Notes under the pieces: model-generated
What the model was told of the DNA's origin: nothing
Databases searched by the model: none
What the model saw: only the letters and a program-made list of their open reading frames with translations
In this document: one piece after another, positions 40,497 through 48,823 of the stretch
Position numbering within the stretch: position 1 is the stretch's first letter
Layout: each line of letters opens with the position of its first letter
Assembly (NCBI RefSeq): GCF_000331515.1
Contig: NZ_AMZO01000023.1
Coordinates: 62,001 to 126,000 of the forward strand
Direction: 5' to 3'
DNA: 64,000 bases
From: Photobacterium marinum
Lineage (GTDB): Bacteria > Pseudomonadota > Gammaproteobacteria > Enterobacterales > Vibrionaceae
Made by a program: the position numbers and the translations under genes

Positions 40497-40991
40497 TTAA
40501 GCTGGAATTCCCAACCGGGCTTTGACAACACGCTCGCATTCTTCAATGCGGCCGATGTCTTTCGGTGCCACCATTACCGTGTCATTACCACCAACAGTTC
40601 CCAAGATTTCAGCGTGGGGCTGGATATCAATCAGACGGGCAACCAGTTGGGCACCGCCGGGGTGGGTTTTGACCACTACCACCAGTTGGTTATGGGTAAT
40701 AAACTCAATCTGCGATGAGATAGAGGAGCCAACTTGAACCGGCTCATTTTCTACTGTCAGGCAGTAGACTTTTTTACCATAAGCATTCGGTACTTTTGCC
40801 ACACCGAGGCGAGACAGCAGACGAGAAACGGTTGATTGGCTGACATCGTCAAAGCCCATAGCTATTAGCTGTTGACGGATTTCATCTTGGGTCGAGAAAC
40901 TTTGCTGTTGTAGCAGGCGTTTGCAGGCCGTGGCGATGTTCTCATCATTTTGAAATGCATCAATCGCACCGTGCATATCGGATCCATTCAC
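40497..40991 (-). CDS. argR: Arginine repressor family regulator, diverged paralogue
   Basis: 164-residue ArgR: N-terminal winged helix (about 17-80, MGFDDVSQSTVSRLLSRLGV) and C-terminal hexamerisation/arginine domain (from about 90; HPGGAQLVARLIDIQPHAEILGTVGGND). It differs from canonical E. coli-type ArgR in its N-terminus and in the C-terminal tail (ERVVKARLGIPA). GTG at 40991 is chosen because AAGGAG lies 6 nt upstream; the frame continues to another GTG at 41012. Being next to the arginine deiminase block, it may control catabolism, with the standard argR elsewhere; this is inference. TTGCAT motifs lie upstream (41130-41168). Confidence 0.88.
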   Translation of the reverse strand: MNGSDMHGAIDAFQNDENIATACKRLLQQQSFSTQDEIRQQLIAMGFDDVSQSTVSRLLSRLGVAKVPNAYGKKVYCLTVENEPVQVGSSISSQIEFITHNQLVVVVKTHPGGAQLVARLIDIQPHAEILGTVGGNDTVMVAPKDIGRIEECERVVKARLGIPA

Positions 40992-41127
40992 GGGCAACTC
41001 CTTGTAATTCACAGGGTATTAAGATCGTATCGTTTTAGTGGCCAGCATTATTGTGACGGGAAGCATTGCCTCGCCGTATTTTGTGTAATTTGTTTCGTTG
41101 CTGGCGTAGAGCACAAGACCATATATG

Positions 41128-41172
41128 GGTTGCATGATCTTGCATAAGCAATCATAGCAACTATGCAAAAAT
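41128..41172. promoter_or_regulatory. Cluster of TTGCAT/ATGCAA motifs upstream of argR
   Basis: TTGCAT at 41130 and 41140 (10 bp apart) and ATGCAA at 41163. ArgR boxes are AT-rich palindromes with TGNAT half-sites, so autoregulation is possible. It is only a pattern match. Confidence 0.35.
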
Positions 41173-41246
41173 GTTTTCTTGACGGCTATCACCAAAACAA
41201 AAAGCCGATTTTATCGCCTGTATGAGGAATTATATTCCGATTGGTT

Positions 41247-42254
41247 TTATCGGTTTTGTTTAGTTGGTGGATTTTTTTTCTCGTGCTTCAAGGTTAGCTG
41301 AGTTCCTTCTTCCTGATCAGGTTGAAGCCCGGAAAGAGCTCCGGCAGTGTTTCTATCTGGTGCTACCTGTCTGGAATACGGTAAAAAAGAGGGAGCTACC
41401 GGAGTTTGGTATTCTGGGAAGGAGGATGTGCTGGCTGTTACTGAGCCCTTTTCATCATCGGAAGTTGAAGTGAGTTGTTCAGTGGGGACCTCTTTTGGTT
41501 GAGATGAAGCTGGCTGGGTTGTTGCGATATGTGGAGCTACAGGGCCGGGGCGATTAAGGCTGGCAACATATTCTGATACTTGAATCGTGGCCAGCTCTGG
41601 ACTGGCTGAAGATGTATCCATACCAAGGGCATTTAGCCAGTCAAAGATTAGTGTGGCCGGCACGAACTGGCTGTAGCGTTGTGCCGAGCGTAGGTTTTCC
41701 AAATCTTCCGGGTTATGAACAATGGCGACAGTGATCCCGGCGATTTCTCCATCTGGGTTAAATACCGGGCCACCGCTCATGCCTGACATAACCGGGGCAT
41801 CACTGAGTGAATAAAGGCAGTCGGTATTGGTATCAATCACATCCTGCAGGTAATTGCCTTCACCTTTAATGCTGTTACCTACAAGTGAATGGCCGTGGTG
41901 AGAGACAGGCTGTCCGGGATAAATGAGTCCCCAGATCGGTAAGGTATCTGAATGTCGCCGGATCAGGGACAGATCACAGTAAGGGTGATGGATGACATCA
42001 ATATCCCAGGACAACTGGGCAACGTGTTTGGCCGTCACCATATAGTCTTTATTGATTGGAACTGCAGAGCCAAAGCCTCCCAGCAGAATAGGTACACCGA
42101 CCATGACCATCTGGTTGGCATGATGTTTTCCGGTATCACTGATAGGGCCGTTGCTTAGGATACATCCTGAAATGGTGAGAGTGGCAAGAACAATAAAAAA
42201 CAGATTTCGAGCCCGGCTGAAAGAAAGGCAACGAAAATGTAGGGGAATTGTCAT
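41247..42254 (-). CDS. Trypsin-like serine protease lipoprotein, function unknown
   Basis: A 335-residue predicted lipoprotein: signal with lipobox TISGC (lipidated Cys31), a chymotrypsin-fold domain (about 45-220) with a complete triad His77 (TAKHVAQ), Asp94 (YCDLSLI) and Ser160 (GMSGGPVF), then a Pro/Ser/Thr-rich tail of about 115 residues (220-335) with no fold I recognise. AAAGGAG lies 7 nt before the ATG. It stands alone between argR and pyrI. No PDZ domain is seen, so it is not a DegP/DegS type. Substrate and membrane side are unknown; the +2 residue (Ile) suggests outer-membrane sorting. Confidence 0.8.
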   Translation of the reverse strand: MTIPLHFRCLSFSRARNLFFIVLATLTISGCILSNGPISDTGKHHANQMVMVGVPILLGGFGSAVPINKDYMVTAKHVAQLSWDIDVIHHPYCDLSLIRRHSDTLPIWGLIYPGQPVSHHGHSLVGNSIKGEGNYLQDVIDTNTDCLYSLSDAPVMSGMSGGPVFNPDGEIAGITVAIVHNPEDLENLRSAQRYSQFVPATLIFDWLNALGMDTSSASPELATIQVSEYVASLNRPGPVAPHIATTQPASSQPKEVPTEQLTSTSDDEKGSVTASTSSFPEYQTPVAPSFLPYSRQVAPDRNTAGALSGLQPDQEEGTQLTLKHEKKNPPTKQNR

Positions 42255-42374
42255 GCCACGCTCCTTTGAAAATCATGTCACAGTGACGAGACGACCTGTG
42301 AGCTTTGGTTATGTGATTGTTCAAAGGTAGAAGTCGCAGTAAGGGGAGGTCGTTTTACAAATGAGAATAAAAAA

Positions 42375-42396
42375 GCCGACTCAAAATTGAGTCGGC
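42375..42396 (-). terminator. Terminator of pyrBI
   Basis: GCCGACTCAA-AA-TTGAGTCGGC, then a T-run leftward, 37 bp after the pyrI stop. Confidence 0.9.
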
Positions 42397-42433
42397 GGTC
42401 TTGTTTTCAAGGCAGTAAGTTATATGCCTGAGA

Positions 42434-42898
42434 TTATTTGTGCTCAGTAACGATTTCGCGTGAGAACACTTTTTCGCAGTACTTACATTTCAGGCGAACT
42501 TCTTCTTTCTTGATCTGAACCGTGAAGCTGCTTTCTACCGGCTCACCGTGAGAGATACAGTTGCTGTTCGGACACTTGAAGATGGCGTCGATTTGTTCTG
42601 GCAGAGACAGAGTCAATTTCTTTGCCACTTCGTAGTTTTCAATCTGGTTTACTGTCGCATTCGGTGCGTACAGAGCCAGTTGGTTTGCCTGCTCTTCGGT
42701 CAGGAAGGTGTTTTCAATCTTGATCAGATCTTTGCAGCCCAGCGCCGATGATGGCAAGTTTAAACCGATAGTCACACGCTCGTTGGTTTTGTGCATCTTG
42801 AACAGCTTCAGGATTTTGATACCGATGTGAGCCGGGATGTGGTCGATAACAGAGCCGTTTTTGATCGCTTCTACCTGCAGTTGAGTTTCTTTCGCCAT
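42434..42898 (-). CDS. pyrI: Aspartate carbamoyltransferase regulatory chain
   Basis: Allosteric chain of ATCase; binds CTP/UTP (inhibition) and ATP (activation). At 154 residues: nucleotide-binding N-domain ([19 protein letters not shown]) and zinc domain with four cysteines (CPNSNC near 109-114, CKYC near 138-141). AGGAG lies 9 nt before the ATG. 18 bp after pyrB in one operon. Confidence 0.97.
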   Translation of the reverse strand: MAKETQLQVEAIKNGSVIDHIPAHIGIKILKLFKMHKTNERVTIGLNLPSSALGCKDLIKIENTFLTEEQANQLALYAPNATVNQIENYEVAKKLTLSLPEQIDAIFKCPNSNCISHGEPVESSFTVQIKKEEVRLKCKYCEKVFSREIVTEHK

Positions 42899-42916
42899 TG
42901 CTGTTATCTCCTGTGA

Positions 42917-43846
42917 TTAAAGTTGTTCGTTCAGTACAAGTGCCAGTAGGGCTTCACGTGCGTAAACACCGTTTTCCGCCTGCTGGAAGTAGTAGGCGTG
43001 CTTCGTTTTGTCGACATCGACGGTGATTTCATCAACACGTGGCAGCGGATGCAGTACTTTCAGGTTGTCACGGGCTTCTTTCAGCATGTCGGCAGTCAGG
43101 ATGTAGGCTGCTTTCATGTGGGCGTACTCAGACTCGTCAAAGCGCTCTTTCTGAACACGGGTCATGTACAGGATATCCAGCTCAGGAACAACTTCCTCGA
43201 TGGTGGTGTGCAGGCTGTAGCTGATACCGGCATCGTCCAGCTCTTCGCAAATGTAGTCAGGCATTGCCAGTACTTCAGGGGCAATGAAGAAGAAGTTAAC
43301 GTTGTTGAACTTCGCCAGGGCCTGAGTCAGGGAGTGAACAGTACGGCCGTATTTCAGGTCACCGACGAAAGCGACGTTCAGGTTATCCAGGCGGCCCTGA
43401 GTTTCGTAGATTGAGAACAGGTCCAGCAGAGTTTGGGTAGGGTGCTGGTTAGCACCGTCACCGCCATTGACTACCGGAACACCGTTGGAAAATTCCGAAG
43501 CTAAACGTGCTGCACCTTCCTGCGGGTGGCGCATTACGAAGGCATCGACGTACGAAGAAATGACCTGTACTGAGTCAGCCAGTGTTTCGCCTTTCTTCGC
43601 CAGTGATGTATTGCCGCCGTTATCAAAACCGATAACAGTGCCGCCCAGGCGCTGGACAGCGGTTTCAAAAGAAAGACGGGTACGGGTTGATGGCTCGAAG
43701 AAGCAGCTTGCAACAACCTTGTTTTTCAGTAGCTCCGGGTTTGGCTCGGCTTTTAGCTTGCCTGCAGTTTCAACAATTAGTTCCAGCTCATTTCGGTTAA
43801 GTTCCGGGATGGAAATGATGTGCTTTTGAAACAGCGAATTCGCCAT
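42917..43846 (-). CDS. pyrB: Aspartate carbamoyltransferase catalytic chain
   Basis: Joins carbamoyl phosphate and aspartate in the committed step of pyrimidine synthesis. At 309 residues: carbamoyl-phosphate motif [10 protein letters not shown] near 53, HPTQTLLD near 134 and the aspartate-loop HPLPRVDEI near 265. It is expressed through the pyrL leader/attenuator. It competes for carbamoyl phosphate with the neighbouring ornithine carbamoyltransferase. Confidence 0.97.
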   Translation of the reverse strand: MANSLFQKHIISIPELNRNELELIVETAGKLKAEPNPELLKNKVVASCFFEPSTRTRLSFETAVQRLGGTVIGFDNGGNTSLAKKGETLADSVQVISSYVDAFVMRHPQEGAARLASEFSNGVPVVNGGDGANQHPTQTLLDLFSIYETQGRLDNLNVAFVGDLKYGRTVHSLTQALAKFNNVNFFFIAPEVLAMPDYICEELDDAGISYSLHTTIEEVVPELDILYMTRVQKERFDESEYAHMKAAYILTADMLKEARDNLKVLHPLPRVDEITVDVDKTKHAYYFQQAENGVYAREALLALVLNEQL

Positions 43847-43860
43847 GGCTTCTCTTCCCT

Positions 43861-44037
43861 CTATATATCACTATGATGAATGACGTTTGCCTGCTTGCCG
43901 GATTGGGCAAATGACAGACAAAAAAAAGCCCCCTTGAAAAAGGAGGCTCTTTTATGAAAAACAGAAAAAACAAAAAATGGCGCCAACGCCGAATTTCGGC
44001 GGTAGTGAATCAAGTTGTGATTAACAACAGGGCTCAT
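43861..44037 (-). CDS. pyrL: pyrBI leader peptide (58 aa)
   Basis: The frame begins [20 protein letters not shown], runs through a Phe-rich stretch encoded by long T-runs, then GAFFCLSF, the same block as E. coli PyrL (GAFFCL), and stops 15 bp before pyrB. When UTP is scarce, RNA polymerase pauses in the U-runs (43953-43978), a translating ribosome closes up and blocks the attenuator hairpin, and pyrBI is transcribed. AGAGAG precedes the ATG. Too short to be found by length-based gene calls. Confidence 0.85.
   Translation of the reverse strand: MSPVVNHNLIHYRRNSALAPFFVFSVFHKRASFFKGAFFCLSFAQSGKQANVIHHSDI
43920..43948 (-). terminator. pyrBI attenuator
   Basis: Leftward strand: AGCCTCCTT-TTTC-AAGGGGGCT (one G-U) followed by eight T. 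It lies within the pyrL coding frame, 74 bp before pyrB, the usual place for the UTP-sensitive attenuator. Confidence 0.88.
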
Positions 44038-44068
44038 TTTTTATCTCTCTCTAGACAAATTGCGAAGG

Positions 44069-44096
44069 ATTATACGCCCATTTTTTGAGAGCGCAA
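44069..44096 (-). promoter_or_regulatory. pyrBI promoter
   Basis: Leftward TTGCGC (44096-44091), 16-nt spacer, TATAAT (44074-44069), about 30 bp before the pyrL start. Confidence 0.8.
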
Positions 44097-44106
44097 GCGT
44101 TTGCGT
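44091..44106 (-). promoter_or_regulatory. PurR-like operator over pyrBI -35
   Basis: Leftward ACGCAAACGCTTGCGC matches the PurR consensus ANGCAANCGNTTNCNT at 11 of 12 fixed positions. It overlaps the -35 element, where binding would block polymerase. In E. coli PurR acts on pyrC and pyrD, not pyrBI. Confidence 0.55.
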
Positions 44107-44304
44107 TAACTATTCATTTTGTGGGATTTTATGCATATCGATATTAAGTGAGTTGCTCTTTGGTTTTGTCATTAAGTGCTTGAATTTATTTGTTTTTGGT
44201 TGGTTTTTTAATGTTGAGGTAAAAAGTAGTGGTGAATAATTTCAAAAGATCGATGGGCTATAAGGAAGAGATTTGATATGAAAAACAGAGTAAGTGGAAA
44301 TAAA

Positions 44305-44328
44305 AATACCGGCCCGAAGGCCGGTATT
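44305..44328 (-). terminator. Terminator of arcA-arcC-argF operon
   Basis: AATACCGGCC-CGAA-GGCCGGTATT, leftward T-run, 35 bp after the argF stop. Confidence 0.88.
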
Positions 44329-44362
44329 GATTATGGGAGTTAAGAACGCCCAAGAGAGTTGA

Positions 44363-45373
44363 TTACTGACCCAGAGTAGCAACCATTACAGCTTTGATGG
44401 TGTGCATACGGTTTTCAGCTTCGTCGAATACGATTGAGTGCTTAGATTCAACCACTTCGTCTGTTACTTCAACGCCGTCTTTCAGCATTGGGTATTCTTG
44501 AGCCAGTTCTTTACCTACAGTTGTGTCTTCACCGTGGAAAGCAGGTAGGCAGTGCATGAATTTCACATGTGGGTTGCCAGTTGCTTTAATCATGTCCATG
44601 TTTACTTGGTAAGGCAGCATTAGGTTGATACGCTCAGCCCATGCTTCTTTCGCTTCACCCATAGATACCCATACGTCAGTGTATAGGAAATCACAATCTT
44701 TAACGCCTTCTTGTACGTCTTCAGTTAGAGTGATTTTCGCACCAGTTTCTTCAGCGATTTCACGGCACTGAGCAACTAGAGCTTCTTCAGGCCAGTATGC
44801 TTTAGGAGCAACAAGGCGGATATCCATACCCATCTTCGCAGCACCAACCATTAGAGAGTTACCCATGTTGTTGCGAGCGTCACCTAGGTAAGCAAACTTC
44901 ATTTCGTGTAGTTGCTTGCCGCGACCGTGTTCCATCATAGTCAGGAAGTCAGCCAGGATTTGAGTTGGGTGGAATTCGTCAGTTAGGCCGTTCCATACTG
45001 GTACACCAGCGTATGCGCCTAGCTCTTCAACGATTTCCTGACCGAAACCGCGGTATTCGATGCCGTCATACATGCGACCAAGAACACGTGCAGTATCTTT
45101 CATAGATTCTTTGTGGCCGATTTGAGAGCCTGTTGGGCCAAGGTAAGAAACTTTAGCGCCCTGGTCGTATGCTGCAACTTCAAATGCACAGCGAGTACGA
45201 GTTGAAGTTTTTTCGAAGATCAGAGCAATGTTCTTGCCTGTTAGGCGAGGCTGCTCGTAACCGTTGTACTTCGCTTTTTTCAGTTCTGCAGACAGGTCTA
45301 GCATGTGCTGAATTTCACGAGGAGTGAAGTCTAGAAGTTTTAGGAAGTTACGGTTGCGAAGATTGAAAGCCAT
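44363..45373 (-). CDS. argF: Ornithine carbamoyltransferase
   Basis: Interconverts ornithine plus carbamoyl phosphate and citrulline. At 336 residues it has [12 protein letters not shown] near 54, HPTQILADF near 136 and the ornithine/citrulline motif HCLPAFHG near 273. Being the last gene behind arcA and arcC, it is the catabolic (ArcB) enzyme of the deiminase pathway; no other copy is in the window, so it may also serve biosynthesis. A GC-rich imperfect hairpin occupies the 129-bp gap to arcC. Confidence 0.95.
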   Translation of the reverse strand: MAFNLRNRNFLKLLDFTPREIQHMLDLSAELKKAKYNGYEQPRLTGKNIALIFEKTSTRTRCAFEVAAYDQGAKVSYLGPTGSQIGHKESMKDTARVLGRMYDGIEYRGFGQEIVEELGAYAGVPVWNGLTDEFHPTQILADFLTMMEHGRGKQLHEMKFAYLGDARNNMGNSLMVGAAKMGMDIRLVAPKAYWPEEALVAQCREIAEETGAKITLTEDVQEGVKDCDFLYTDVWVSMGEAKEAWAERINLMLPYQVNMDMIKATGNPHVKFMHCLPAFHGEDTTVGKELAQEYPMLKDGVEVTDEVVESKHSIVFDEAENRMHTIKAVMVATLGQ

Positions 45374-45502
45374 GATGATATCCTCTTAAGAATCTGTATC
45401 TCTCTGGCCGACGGCAATTCCTGTTTAGATGATGTGGAACTGGGCCGGCCTGTATTGTCTATTGTTTATCGTATTATGATGTTTTTGTGAATAACTATTC
45501 TG

Positions 45503-46414
45503 TTATTCTGCAATAATATTTGTGCCCGCTTCACCTTTCAGGATGTTTAGACCATCTTGAAGGGCACCGATACCTACCAGCTTGCCGCCTTGTTTAACGA
45601 ACTCGCAAGAAGCATCGATTTTCGGACCCATAGAACCTGCGTCGAAAGTGTATTGAGCCAGTTCTGTTGGTGTTGTGCTGCGCAGCGCTTTCTGAGTTGG
45701 TTTACCCCAGTCCAGGTAAACTGCATCTGCGTCAGTCAGGATTAGCAGTGCGTCTGCATTCAGCTGTTTAGCCAGGAATGCTGCTGACATGTCTTTGTCG
45801 ATTACTGCTTCAACACCGACTAGCTTGCCGTTTTCTTTCTTAACTGGGATACCGCCACCACCAGTACAGATCACCAGGTGCTGCTGGTTGATCAGTGCTG
45901 AGATTGCGTCGTCTTCAACGATGCCAGTTGGCAGTGGGCTTGGTACTACGCGACGGAAGTACTGGCCGTCAGGCTTAACAGTCCAGTGGTATTTTTCAGC
46001 CATTTCGCGTGCTTCTGCTTCTTCGTAAACAGGACCGATTGGCTTAGTTGGGTCTGCAAATGCTGGGTCGTTTGGATCCACGGTCATTTGCGTAAGCATG
46101 CAAGAGATGTGTTGTTCAGGCAGCAGGTTCTTCAGTTCCTGCATCAGCATGTAGCCGATCATGCCTTGGGTTTCTGAACCCAGTACGTCTAGTGGGTATG
46201 GACTAACTTTTTTGTATTCCAGACCTTGAAGTGCTAGCAGGCCAACTTGTGGGCCGTTACCGTGAACCAGCACTACGTTATATTCTTTCGCGATATCTGC
46301 GATGGTTTTTGCTGCAGTAGCAATGTTCTGGCGCTGAATATCTGCTTCTAGTGGCTCGCCGCGACGTAGAAGTGCGTTACCGCCTAGTGCAACAACAACA
46401 GTTTGCTTAGTCAT
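45503..46414 (-). CDS. arcC: Carbamate kinase
   Basis: Makes ATP from carbamoyl phosphate and ADP in the deiminase pathway. At 303 residues: VVVALGGNALLRRGEP start, VHGNGPQVG near 49 and CTGGGGIPV near 188. Its start region (AGAGACGATCCTATG) resembles that of arcA. Middle gene of the arcA-arcC-argF group. Confidence 0.96.
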   Translation of the reverse strand: MTKQTVVVALGGNALLRRGEPLEADIQRQNIATAAKTIADIAKEYNVVLVHGNGPQVGLLALQGLEYKKVSPYPLDVLGSETQGMIGYMLMQELKNLLPEQHISCMLTQMTVDPNDPAFADPTKPIGPVYEEAEAREMAEKYHWTVKPDGQYFRRVVPSPLPTGIVEDDAISALINQQHLVICTGGGGIPVKKENGKLVGVEAVIDKDMSAAFLAKQLNADALLILTDADAVYLDWGKPTQKALRSTTPTELAQYTFDAGSMGPKIDASCEFVKQGGKLVGIGALQDGLNILKGEAGTNIIAE

Positions 46415-46440
46415 AGGATCGTCTCTCTTGGTGTTTCTGT

Positions 46441-46466
46441 TGGCCGGTATTCTTAGATACCGGCCA
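46441..46466 (-). promoter_or_regulatory. Intercistronic hairpin between arcA and arcC
   Basis: TGGCCGGTAT-TCTTAG-ATACCGGCCA, a perfect 10-bp stem without U-tract. Likely a processing or stabilising element that sets different mRNA levels along the operon. Confidence 0.5.
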
Positions 46467-46500
46467 TATTATTTTGCGTCTTGCTTAGTTTCCCGGGGGA

Positions 46501-47721
46501 TTAGATGCCGTCACGTTCGATTGGGCAGCTCATGCAGCGTGCGCCACCGCGGCCACGGCCAAGTTCGTCACCTGGGATTGGCAGAACTGTGATACCTGCT
46601 TTGTCGTATTTCTCGTTGGTGTATACGTTACGCTCGTAACCAACAACCACACCTGGTTTAACAGTCAATACGTTGTTTGCATCGTTCCACTGTTCACGTT
46701 CTGCTTCGAAGCTGTCACCGCCAGTAGTGATAAGGTTCAGCTTATCAACACCAAGAGCTTTCTCGATTGCAGTTACGAAGTAGCCTTCTTCCTTCACGTT
46801 TACTGCGCCAGATTCGTCGCCAGTTAGGCTCCAGCACTTAACGTCTTTACGGATAACTTCTGGGTAAACAGAGAAGGTATCTTCACGCATGTGAGTCATT
46901 ACTGTATCTAGGTGCATGCAAGAGCGGTGCTTAGGAAGTTCCATTGCGATAACTTGTTTAGCTTCACCGTGCTTGAATAGGCTAGATGCTAGCTGCTCAA
47001 CACCTTGTGGAGTTGTACGCTCAGACATACCGATTAGAACAGAGCCCTTACCGATTACTAGTACGTCGCCGCCTTCGATAGTTGAGTTGTCGTAGATTTT
47101 CTCTTCGTCGCCGAAGTACTTAATGAAGTCCTGGCCTGCGAAGGTTGGGTGCCAACGGTAGATAGCACGAACATGGTTTGTTTCACGCTGACGTGCAGGT
47201 TTTGCCATTGGGTTGATAGAAACACCGCCGTAAACCCAGCAAGAAGTGTCGCGGGTGAACAGGTGGTTTGGTAGTGGTTCAATGATGAAATCTGTTGGAG
47301 CGTGCATGCCCTGCATCATTGAAGAAGACTGGATTGGTAGTTCTGCGTAGCTTAGGCCGCCAAGAAGGATAGAAGCTAGTTCTTGGTTTGGCATGTCAGC
47401 TAGGAAGCAGCGTACATCGTTAGCGAATGCTGGACCGAAACGGTGGTCAGACACCTGAGTGTTTAGCAACCATTCTTTTGCTTCTGGCACAGCCAGAGTT
47501 TCAGCTAGCATGTCACGAAGAAGGAATACTTCAACACCTTGTTCACGAAGAGTATTTGCAAAGATATCGTGCTCTTCGCCTGCGCGTTCTACAGATAGAA
47601 CGTCATCAAATAGCAGGTCGTGACAGTTAGAAGGTGTTAGGTGAGTTAGAGCTCGCTCTGGACGATGAAGAAGAACGCGGCGTAGTTGGCCAATTTCAGA
47701 ACCTACATAGAACTTACTCAT
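46501..47721 (-). CDS. arcA: Arginine deiminase
   Basis: Hydrolyses arginine to citrulline and ammonia, giving ATP by way of ArgF/ArcC and raising pH during anaerobic or acid growth. At 406 residues it starts [20 protein letters not shown]. It has the pentein-fold core (FTRDTSCWV near 155, MHLDTVMTH near 272) and the catalytic Cys396 in [11 protein letters not shown]. First gene of the arcA-arcC-argF unit. Its first 25 residues and its initiation region recur in the leader ORF at 50479-50673. Confidence 0.97.
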   Translation of the reverse strand: MSKFYVGSEIGQLRRVLLHRPERALTHLTPSNCHDLLFDDVLSVERAGEEHDIFANTLREQGVEVFLLRDMLAETLAVPEAKEWLLNTQVSDHRFGPAFANDVRCFLADMPNQELASILLGGLSYAELPIQSSSMMQGMHAPTDFIIEPLPNHLFTRDTSCWVYGGVSINPMAKPARQRETNHVRAIYRWHPTFAGQDFIKYFGDEEKIYDNSTIEGGDVLVIGKGSVLIGMSERTTPQGVEQLASSLFKHGEAKQVIAMELPKHRSCMHLDTVMTHMREDTFSVYPEVIRKDVKCWSLTGDESGAVNVKEEGYFVTAIEKALGVDKLNLITTGGDSFEAEREQWNDANNVLTVKPGVVVGYERNVYTNEKYDKAGITVLPIPGDELGRGRGGARCMSCPIERDGI

Positions 47722-48117
47722 GATCGTATCTCTCTATTTGATGCCAGCGTTAATTCGCTGGCTTATTTATTTTTTGCGGAGGTATTAAATTAATTATTAA
47801 TCCTTCCGCCTCGTTTCTGTAATTCATTCTACTCTTTCGTTAATTGGAGTCTTAGACTTTTGTCACACTTTAATTATTAATATAGCAACGTAAAGTGTCG
47901 TTTTTATTAACATAATCCATGCATTTGTAGCTTGTTTTCACGCGTGATTTTTTATGTAGCATTTATGATTTATGCACTGGGTTTTTCTTTGTAACCTTTT
48001 GTATTTAAATGTTTTTGTGTTTTTTGTGGGAAGTTTATGCAGTTTTATTTCAAGTGAGAGAGTAGTGAATACACCGATCTTATGCAGTTTATTCGGTTGT
48101 CTATTTAAATAAATGCC

Positions 48118-48142
48118 ATTTGTTACGTATCTGGTAACAAAT
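48118..48142. promoter_or_regulatory. Perfect inverted repeat upstream of arcA
   Basis: ATTTGTTAC-GTATCTG-GTAACAAAT has 9-bp arms with a 7-nt spacer. No U-tract; operator-like. It lies about 400 bp before the arcA start, next to the FNR-like site. Confidence 0.45.
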
Positions 48143-48776
48143 ATTTTTCCTTTTAATTTGATGAATATCCGTTTTGTAGTTTTCATACAAAAGAGTTTTA
48201 GAGTTTTTATTCTCTTGATAATGGCATTTTTAGGACGGTAATTAGTGTTGTTAAGTTGGTTAATTGGTTTGGTGTTTATTTGTTTGTTGAGTGTGGGGAA
48301 TGAATTGGGTGCTTTTTATAATTAATTTTAATTTAACTTTGTTGTGGTAAAAATTTAATTTTTAAAAGTTATTTTACTCTCTTCACTAATAATAAACTGA
48401 AGTCAGATAGGTGATATTAGGTTGGCGTTTATATTTACTCACTTATTTATTATGAGATAACGCTATGATGAGTTGACGGTATAAGACTTGTTTTAGGTTT
48501 TAAGGGAGCGAGTCAAGTTTGTAATAGCATCCGATAGCGCAGGCAAAAAAGTACTTAAGTCGCGAATCATTGTTTGCATGCTGTGTGGTAGCCCGCTTGG
48601 GGCAGTAGTTTTAACACTATTATGTTTATCTGCTTTTGTCTTTGAATCGCTCAAAAGAGCAGAACAGGCTTAGGTACGATGATTGGCTTTGGAAATATTC
48701 ATGATGGCAGGTGAATGGGATATTGGTATTTGACTGGTTTTTCGCACTTGATCGGGGTTAGTTGCAGCGAATAAGA

Positions 48777-48800
48777 AAAAACCGCCCGAAGGCGGTTTTT
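48777..48800 (-). terminator. Terminator of arcD-type gene
   Basis: AAAAACCGCC-CGAA-GGCGGTTTTT, 24 bp past the stop, with a leftward T-run. It separates the transporter from arcA, which must have its own promoter. Confidence 0.9.
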
Positions 48801-48823
48801 CAAGGTAGGTATGTGGTGGGCAA

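Larger units (their letters stand above)
44038..44362. other. Gap between pyrL and argF
   Basis: 325 bp with no gene. It holds the pyrBI promoter and PurR-like box (44069-44106), an AT-rich stretch (44107-44300) with no feature I can name, and the argF terminator (44305-44328). Confidence 0.6.
47722..48823. other. 1.1-kb AT-rich region between arcA and arcD-type gene
   Basis: No convincing gene. It contains the arcA 5' UTR hairpin (GCCAGCG / CGCTGGC, 47743-47762), presumed arcA promoter, a perfect inverted repeat at 48118-48142, an FNR-like TTGATGAATATCCG at 48158-48171 and the arcD-type terminator near 48777. A 31-codon frame at 48578-48673 (+) has no ribosome binding site. The base composition is much more AT-rich than in flanking genes. 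Confidence 0.55.

Noticed and set aside
48158..48171. FNR box TTGATGAATATCCG as a firm call
   Set aside because: Right half matches only three of five; kept only as a comment on the arcA upstream region.
48578..48673. 31-codon hydrophobic frame (starts MLCGSPLGAVV)
   Set aside because: No Shine-Dalgarno and no sign of conservation visible; the frame extends upstream without a start codon. Possibly a gene fragment.
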